From Ancylostoma caninum (taxonomy: Eukaryota > Nematoda > Chromadorea > Rhabditida > Ancylostomatidae), in contig JBAJFG010000476.1 of the NCBI GenBank assembly GCA_037903475.1, forward strand, positions 806,001-870,000: a stretch of DNA of 64,000 nucleotides. Reading direction: 5' to 3'. Position 1 is the stretch's first letter, and every line of letters starts with the position of its first letter. Below the pieces are notes generated by a model. That model saw nothing but the letters and a program-made list of their open reading frames with translations, was not told the DNA's origin and ran no database searches. A program made the position numbers and the translations under genes. Of the stretch, positions 57,875 through 64,000 are shown one piece after another.

Positions 57875-58302
57875 ATAAGGGTGCGCCGGCGCCCAAAAAC
57901 GTGGGTCCACCGCTGTGAGAAGAGTGCGCCGGCGTCCACCTTACGCTGGTAGACAAGGTCACAAGGCAGTTCCATTCGTGGATGAGTGATGTGCCGACAC
58001 ATGCTTCGCTCTTTCCCCCTGTACACCCCTCTCACGAACCAGATGCAAATTATTTTCTTCCACGTTCTCCTCCCACATTCCATTCCATTTGTTCCTGAAT
58101 CTAACGCTCCTTTCATCCTTCTATTAATATTCATCGGTGGAACGTTATCACTTGAATTACCGCAATTACTCAACATAAATCATTTCAATCAATCAATGAA
58201 TAGTCACATCCAATTCATAGATGCAAAGGATGTGAACCCTGCGAACGAAGCGAGCATCAATGAAAATCTGGAAGTCCGGCCTCAGCAGGACAGCCAGAGT
58301 GG
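57875..58302 (+). mobile_element. HINE-like element D, 3' part
   Basis: Two minisatellite-like units (GGTGCGCCGGCGCCC; GAGTGCGCCGGCGTCC), a body with TTATCACTTGAATTACCGC as in element B, then GCGAACGAAGCGAGC and a partly decayed hairpin (GTCCGGC/GCAGGAC) ending GTGG instead of CTGG, then T. Confidence 0.55.
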
Positions 58303-58329
58303 TTGTTATAGATCACCCGCACATAAGGT

Positions 58330-61300
58330 GTAGCACGAAAATGGAGGAAGACTGTAGAAGGTCAATTAGAAAATCTATGAACAACTTCAGGGTTCGAAAG
58401 TGAAGAATCAAGGAATCGAGATATTATTGTGTCCTTCCTGTTTGCTCAGGTACGCAAACAGATTTATACAGCAAGGCCTCCGCTTCTCCTAATAAACGAG
58501 GTCCAATACATCGAGGTCAAGGCCGAAAGAAATCATTTAGATGACGGGAGTTTTTTGAAAAATCAAGAAAAAAACTGTGAAGCTTAAGATTTTTTACTGT
58601 TAGAGGCATGAACAAAGCTGTTGCAAAAGCAATGAAGGACGTATTCGAATTTCCCAAGCGTAAACCTGGGTTTACAGCCGTAGTGACCAGAAATGCTTGT
58701 GAAATCTGCAAAAAAAAAATGGGCGAGTCACAACAAGGAAATTTCTTCCTGGATTGGGCTTGATCGTGCGGCTTGTGCCGAGCAGCAAACGCTATACATG
58801 TGATGCATTTTATTGCATAAGGTAGTAGCAATATCTATGTTGCTAATCCTGTCGATGTATTGGATAAGCTACGCATTGTTCTGTTCGAAAACACTACAAC
58901 GAAAATGTCACTCGCTTCGGGTCTCTCGTCACTGCAGCGCATATCATTTTGCCTAACATTTAAATTCGTCATGGTACGGTTTCATTGATGTATGATAGGT
59001 TGGATGGTATCTGATAGTGCGGTATCAAAGAAAGATCGCTCTTGAGGAATTCACTGGCATGGTATGGGAACGCTGGTATCTACTCATGGGAGAGATGCGT
59101 CGCCGACGGCATCTGACGGGATGGGATCGCTGAAACTATAAAATTTTTCGGGTTACGTCCCGAAGAATGTAAATTTTCTTGTCACATTATCCAATTAATT
59201 AATAATTGTGCTGTAAAGTTTACTCTTGTCCGCCGAGCACTTTCAGGTTCGCTTAGCATAGCTTTCAACCCAGCTGAATGTGAAATGGATGACAGAGGTG
59301 CAAAAATGACTAATAAAAACGTAAGCGTAGAGCGAGGCGCTCACTACTCGACAAAAGCCTCCTGGACTTTTGGACAGTATCTCATGAATTTTTTTGCTGA
59401 GGATGACAGTTTATCTTTCTTTATTTGTAAGCAGTCGCTTACGAGAAAAGAAAGAATCAAAGCGACTACCAACTTTTTCATTGTGGATAGAAAGAAAATA
59501 AAACGAACAAGAATTCAAAAAATGTTTCAGCGAACAGTCTAACCTTATTTCACCTTCATACAATTGCAAAAAGGACTGAAGAACATGGCTTCATAATTAT
59601 TTTGTCACAATTTCTAGGTGAAAGGAGAGTAATTTTCGAAAACCAACAGAGGAAATTGATTTTTGAGGAAGAGTTATGCTCGCAATTTCTCATGCTTCTA
59701 CCTCAGGTCGTCGGTGAAATTAGCATGCCAAGCATACCAGCTATTGGAATCACGTTAAGTTGATTACGGAGAGTCTGCATACTCTTGTGTGCACATTCTA
59801 TTCCTATTTTAGCAGTTGTGCTTCGCTTGGATAAGAAGAAGGAAGTGGAGAATTTTTCACCTGCTCTTGACTAGGATTGAAGCGATAGTGGGAACACGTT
59901 GAACCATACCAAAATGTGCATAAAGATTTTCTAAGATTTTACAATCTTTGCAATCGTGAGGAAAACTTAGTAGTCGCTTTTGATTCGCTACTGAAAAACG
60001 TCTTCTCAGTGACTTAGCCAGTAGTAGACCTACGTTCATTTCCCTCTGGTTCAAACGTTAACGAAGACTTTGTTCTTGCGTTGCATATTCTGACAACTCC
60101 TAGAAAAACTAGGTCGGGCTGAAGCATGAGTCTCGGAGACTAGCTGGCGACAGTTTCTCAGCATATCCATCGAAGCGACACTGTATGGAAACGCTTCTCA
60201 TGGCTAGGAATAAAAACACTAAGAGATGTCAACAAGCTCGCCATAATTTATGAATTCGCACGAGGTTCCAGCATTCAGGCGTCAGGATACGAATTGCAGA
60301 AGTTATCGAAAACACAGCACTGCAGCTCACGGTAGAGATGTTTTGCGTGGTTATGAGATCAAGTGAGTTTGTTTGAGAAATGGATAGGTGCTGGTACCAG
60401 GAAGTTAATGTGCGGCAGCTTCCTCTCCACAAGTCCCATAAGGGTAGAAGATAGAGCAAGAGAAAAATCCTCCTTATTATTTGGACGCCTCAAAGAGGAC
60501 TTTCATCCTATCGTGTTTTTGTTCTCATGCTGCTTTCCCGCACTAGTCCTAAGTGTTATTTAGTCTCCCAAACAACTAATGCCTTCTCGTCACTCATTAA
60601 ACTAATGCTTTGCACTGGCCTTTCCTTAAACACACAGACGCGTTTCCATATGAGCATTACACCGCTTATCCCCTAGAATTCCTAGTTATGTGTGTATTCT
60701 ACGTACCAGCGATAACACTTAAAGTGTAAGCAATTACGGCGATAACAGTTGCCTATTGTTGTGGTATATTATGTGGCTTTCCTATGTAGTATGGATTGGC
60801 AAAGCAAGAGTTTCAGCGCGAATTCACTGCTTGACAAATGGAACTGGTGCAGGCGAAAATAAGCCGACGTTCCGTTGACAAAAGAAACACCGTACCTGTA
60901 TGAATGAGTCACGAAAAATGCTTGCGCCACGAGAAAAAAAAACTTGGTCAACTCATGTTTTCCTCTCCATTTCCTTAACACATTTTGTCATACAAAGTAT
61001 CACACACTAGGCACCACACTCCACTTGGATTTCTTCAGGCTTGTAAGTGCTACTTACTGAGTAGAGAACAGAAACACTTTTACAGAAGATTCTTATACAT
61101 TTTCAAGAGCACTAAGTTGTTGGTGCAGAAGGGAAACTGATAATAAAACACTGCATATCAAATTAGCATTGATGATTGTACTCACTGTAACAGATCGAAA
61201 TCATGATGAATTCGACTATGTGAGGGTTTTTTTCTAAATTAATTACAGCGATTTGGGCAAGAACTGCTATGGCCAGGCATAGAACACCACGAACACACAC

Positions 61301-62200
61301 AATACGCCATGATAGAAAATGAAACAGACTCCCTCATATCTCTCTAAAACAATGTTGACACATTTTGCAAATATTATAGAGGACCTAGAGCAGTCCCAGA
61401 TGAAAAACAAAGGCGGCTAGTGCTAAATCAATTGCAATTCTTAGAAAAACAATGATATCTTTCTCTGCCAGTCCTAGTGACAAGCAATGTTCTCTCAGAC
61501 TCCCTTAAGAGCTAAGCTCGATAGCTTATTCCACAACTAAACTGTATGCACATAGTTCTTTCTGCATGAAAATTTTCAAATGTCACCACCACAGGTTTGA
61601 ATTTCGAAAAACGCTAGCACCCAAATCAATACACATACCGTAACACCATTTGGTGGTATAGTGCACGAAATGGCGTTATTGCATGTATGCCGAGTATTGA
61701 TACCACTTTTCTAAAAAAATGCGTCACAGTATTTACACATACCATTGACCGAGACATCTATTACTTGATAGAAACAAGACAAACAAGTAAGTAGAGATTT
61801 TTGATAGAAACAAGTAAGTAGAAATTTTATCTCAGCAATGTGCTCATGTATATCCGGAAGAACCTCTTCTACACTTGTCGAGTGGTCACCAAAACTCTTG
61901 AGGGCGGTTCGGTTCAGCTTGAAGATATGGCAAGGAGATAATGACCGAAAACCGATTATCAATGATTCGCCAAAAAATCGTAGGCGCTTAGAAGAGATGG
62001 TTCGAGCAAAAATGGTCGCGGAAGTAAAAAGAGAATTCAATCGAACAATTTTCTAGAGGAAACATATATATTACCAAATTGTAAATTATCCACAAATCCA
62101 TCAGGGCAAACCAACGATAAACTTTGTAAGAATGAACATTTTAAAAAGAGAAGTATGTCAAAACATTCTGACTAGGCGACGTCTCTGTTGGACAGTGTAA
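58330..62200. other. no gene established
   Basis: AT-rich. Coding-like but undecided frames: plus 59285-59542, and 61711-62056, which is open on both strands with plausible splice ends on each. A near-duplicate ATAGAAACAAGTAAGTAGA lies at 61768-61825. No transposon ends recognised. Confidence 0.3.
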
Positions 62201-62342
62201 AATCTGGATCGCTCGTATGCTCGCCTCAGTACCAGTATTGATAACTCCAATTCTGTTCTAGCGCTAAAAAATGGGGCAGGTGTTCTTGAAGCGAAATGAG
62301 TCTCCATGAAAAAAAGGTGCACGCAGATTGTGAGTAATTCAC

Positions 62343-62564
62343 CTCACACAGGGTAATCACAACACTTATGAAAAAGCCGGACGCCACAACTGTCAACGCT
62401 TGATTACTATGACGGCGCACTCTCCGCCCCGTTATGATGTCATTTTGTCCATTTTGATTGATTACCGGGGAACCGAGTGGCGAGGTAAAGCAGCCGTCAG
62501 GTATCTGAAGAGCTACGCTAAGTGGAGAGACGGAGTGGGAATCTGAAAGCGCTGGAGCGGGTTT
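62343..62564 (-). CDS. possible membrane-protein exon
   Basis: A 74-codon exon, phase 0 at both ends, with donor GTGAATT and a weak acceptor. It encodes a serine/proline-rich stretch (KPAPALSDSHSVSPLSVAL), RRVRRHSNQ, and a hydrophobic span LTVVASGFFISVVITLCE. A minus frame from about 62055 down to 61750 could follow in phase behind a TTTCCTCTAG acceptor. Family not recognised. Confidence 0.4.
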
Positions 62565-63099
62565 CTCCCACGAACTTATGGGATGCACTAGATCACGCAC
62601 TTGGTTACTACATTTGTGAAGATTTACTTGATCTCATGCTGCACTCGACAGTAGTCTAGCATGTTGCCTTCGTGAAAATTCTCTGTGGAAAAAATACACG
62701 CAGTCGTACGATGAGCTACTTCTCAGTATAGTTCATTTTAATAATTCGATATTCAGCCTCTTAGTGGTGGACTTACACCTGTAATGTTAGAAGGAGAGGG
62801 CTTATTCTCCATCGCTAGAGAGACCAAAAGAATTTTCAGTGATGTGATTACTGAATCAGCGCTAGTTGCGAAAACGACAAAATTTTAAAAAATGCACAGA
62901 AACAAACATTTTCAATGAAAATAGAGAGTACAGATGTGTGTCATAGAACACGCCTGATGTCATATTCTCTAGATCCACTAAAGCTCTGAAGACATGAGTC
63001 AGAACGTATAGTCAGTAATGTTCTCCATAACAGGGCCCTCAAACAGTGTCCCCAATAGATTCCACGTTCGACCATCTTCGAATGTTGGCATTCTGGAGC

Positions 63100-63530
63100 G
63101 TTCGTCAGTAGGATTAGCAAGAGCAGTTGATCGCCAGCGAACCTCAAACAACATCTGGTGGCGAAATCGGCTGTATGATCTTCTCTGTGGAACCCACAGT
63201 TGCTTTATTTGTCTTTTTGGTATGCAGGGGACAGTTCTCTCTCAGGTGTGATCTTTGTAATCACATGACGAGCATGTGGGAATGAGTACATCGGCAAAAC
63301 CGGGAAGCCTCTATGCCTTCGGATCAAGGAGCACAAGGATGGCCTACTTAAATCCAAAACTTGCACTCCTCTGGAGTCTCATCGCAGCCAACGTCACCGA
63401 TCAGAATGGCTGTTACGATTTGATCTTCGCGTGTAAACCCAGAACTCCAAACGCTCGAAAAATTTTGGAACCCTTTTGGATTTCAGCCAAAAACCTAAGG
63501 AAAGTACTAGCTGTGACCAACGAGCTAACG
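63100..63530 (+). pseudogene. Penelope-like element GIY-YIG endonuclease, broken
   Basis: Read across frameshifts: PANLKQHLV, RNRLYDLLCGTHSCFICLFG (the cysteine cluster before the PLE endonuclease), SGVIFVIT, a TGA where a Cys is expected, RACGNEYIGKTG, LCLRIKEHKDG, TCTPLESHR, a frame change, then ARKILEPFWISAKN and LAVTNELTP. GVIF and EYIG are the GIY and YIG words; Arg and Glu of the active site are visible. At least two frameshifts and one stop make it non-functional. The RT part is not in the window. Confidence 0.75.
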
Positions 63531-63539
63531 CCCTGTCAA

Positions 63540-64000
63540 GTCCTTTGCCACTTTCGATCCACGAGGTCAGATGCGGGGAGCACCTACTTGTTAGTAGCAC
63601 CTGCTCAACTCTAACACCAGGTGATCCGGCACATCGCGTTTTACGGCAACAAAGGTGAGCGTGGTATTGGTCTACTCCTACTTCCTTGAGCTTGTTTCGG
63701 ATTCTTTTTTTCTGATTATCTTTTTATTAATCGATATCTTGAAGCATGATGAGACGTTCGGGTGGACAGATTGCATATGACTTTGACTCTCAGGGCTCTG
63801 ACAAAGAGGACAACGCTGGAAAATTTGCGGAAATAAAGTTAAGTAACAATCTTGGTCAACAGCTTAAGCTAATCTTAGTAACGAGTGTACTCAGTAGATC
63901 TCCTCGTGAAAGGACACTATTTTAGGTGGAGGTATTTCTGAAGTCATCATATTATTGAAAACTATTACTCTGGAACCAATCTTCCGATGTAAGCTTTGAC
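63540..64000. other. no feature recognised
   Basis: Follows the PLE relic. No hammerhead-like core was seen here, unlike downstream of the PLE fragments in the palindrome. Confidence 0.35.

Noticed and set aside
61711..62056. Coding exon on the plus strand (RRRLEEMVRAKMVAEVKREF)
   Set aside because: The minus strand is equally open with its own acceptor and GTATGT donor; the strand could not be decided, so no separate gene is listed.

Overview
This window is nuclear DNA from a nematode, most likely a clade V parasite of the hookworm/strongylid type. The evidence is indirect: short introns (43-101 bp) beside kilobase introns full of transposons, short 5' leaders behind TTTAG-type acceptors, Tc1/mariner elements with TA target sites, Penelope-like (PLE) endonuclease remnants, and no bacterial features. 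Most long open frames, above all those at 14.6-18.6 kb, are repeat artefacts. Real genes are split into small exons, assembled here by splice sites and reading phase only.

Genes. (1) 0.97-4.68 kb, plus strand: a compact DZIP1-like gene (156 aa) with a conserved coiled-coil block and a C2H2 finger, split by a 3.1 kb intron carrying a MITE, a foldback element and a tRNA-derived SINE. (2) 5.99-6.21 kb, minus: lysine/serine-rich last exon with a polyadenylation signal. (3) 8.81-9.03 kb, minus: two terminal exons of a cysteine-bearing protein. (4) 31.9-32.4 kb, plus: three phase-compatible exons of an unidentified protein. (5) 34.2-38.3 kb, minus: six exons of a peroxiredoxin-like (AhpC/TSA_2, PRXL2 type) protein with no cysteine at the redox loop and a C-terminal CaaX box. 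(6) 42.8-46.2 kb, minus: seven exons giving an unidentified 201 aa membrane protein. (7) 46.26-46.55 kb, minus: a 62 aa single-span membrane protein whose stop lies about 55 bp before the start of gene 6, as in a nematode operon. Weaker coding-like stretches lie near 23.5-24.3, 47.9-48.4 and 62.3-62.6 kb.

Mobile DNA dominates. Two head-to-tail elements (14.58-16.99 and 16.99-19.08 kb) share a 5' head, a TATG/TAAG microsatellite, a 50/59-bp minisatellite and a 3' double hairpin ending CTGG, next to a T. Three further tails (6.45, 56.25, 58.30 kb) belong to the same family. The design resembles non-autonomous Helitron/Helentron (HINE, DINE-1-like) elements. A 4.6 kb imperfect palindrome (25.3-30.0 kb) has, in each arm, the end of a PLE GIY-YIG endonuclease followed by a hammerhead-ribozyme-like fold. 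A second decayed PLE endonuclease lies at 63.1-63.5 kb. Two TA-flanked elements (38.94-40.50 and 40.50-42.10 kb) sit side by side inside one TA microsatellite; only the second carries a (broken) Tc1-like transposase. A young gag-only LTR element (53.33-54.68 kb) has 255-bp LTRs with no difference seen and a tRNA-Gly primer-binding site. Several MITE, foldback and SINE families fill the rest.

No tRNA, rRNA or spliced-leader gene and no CRISPR array was recognised.
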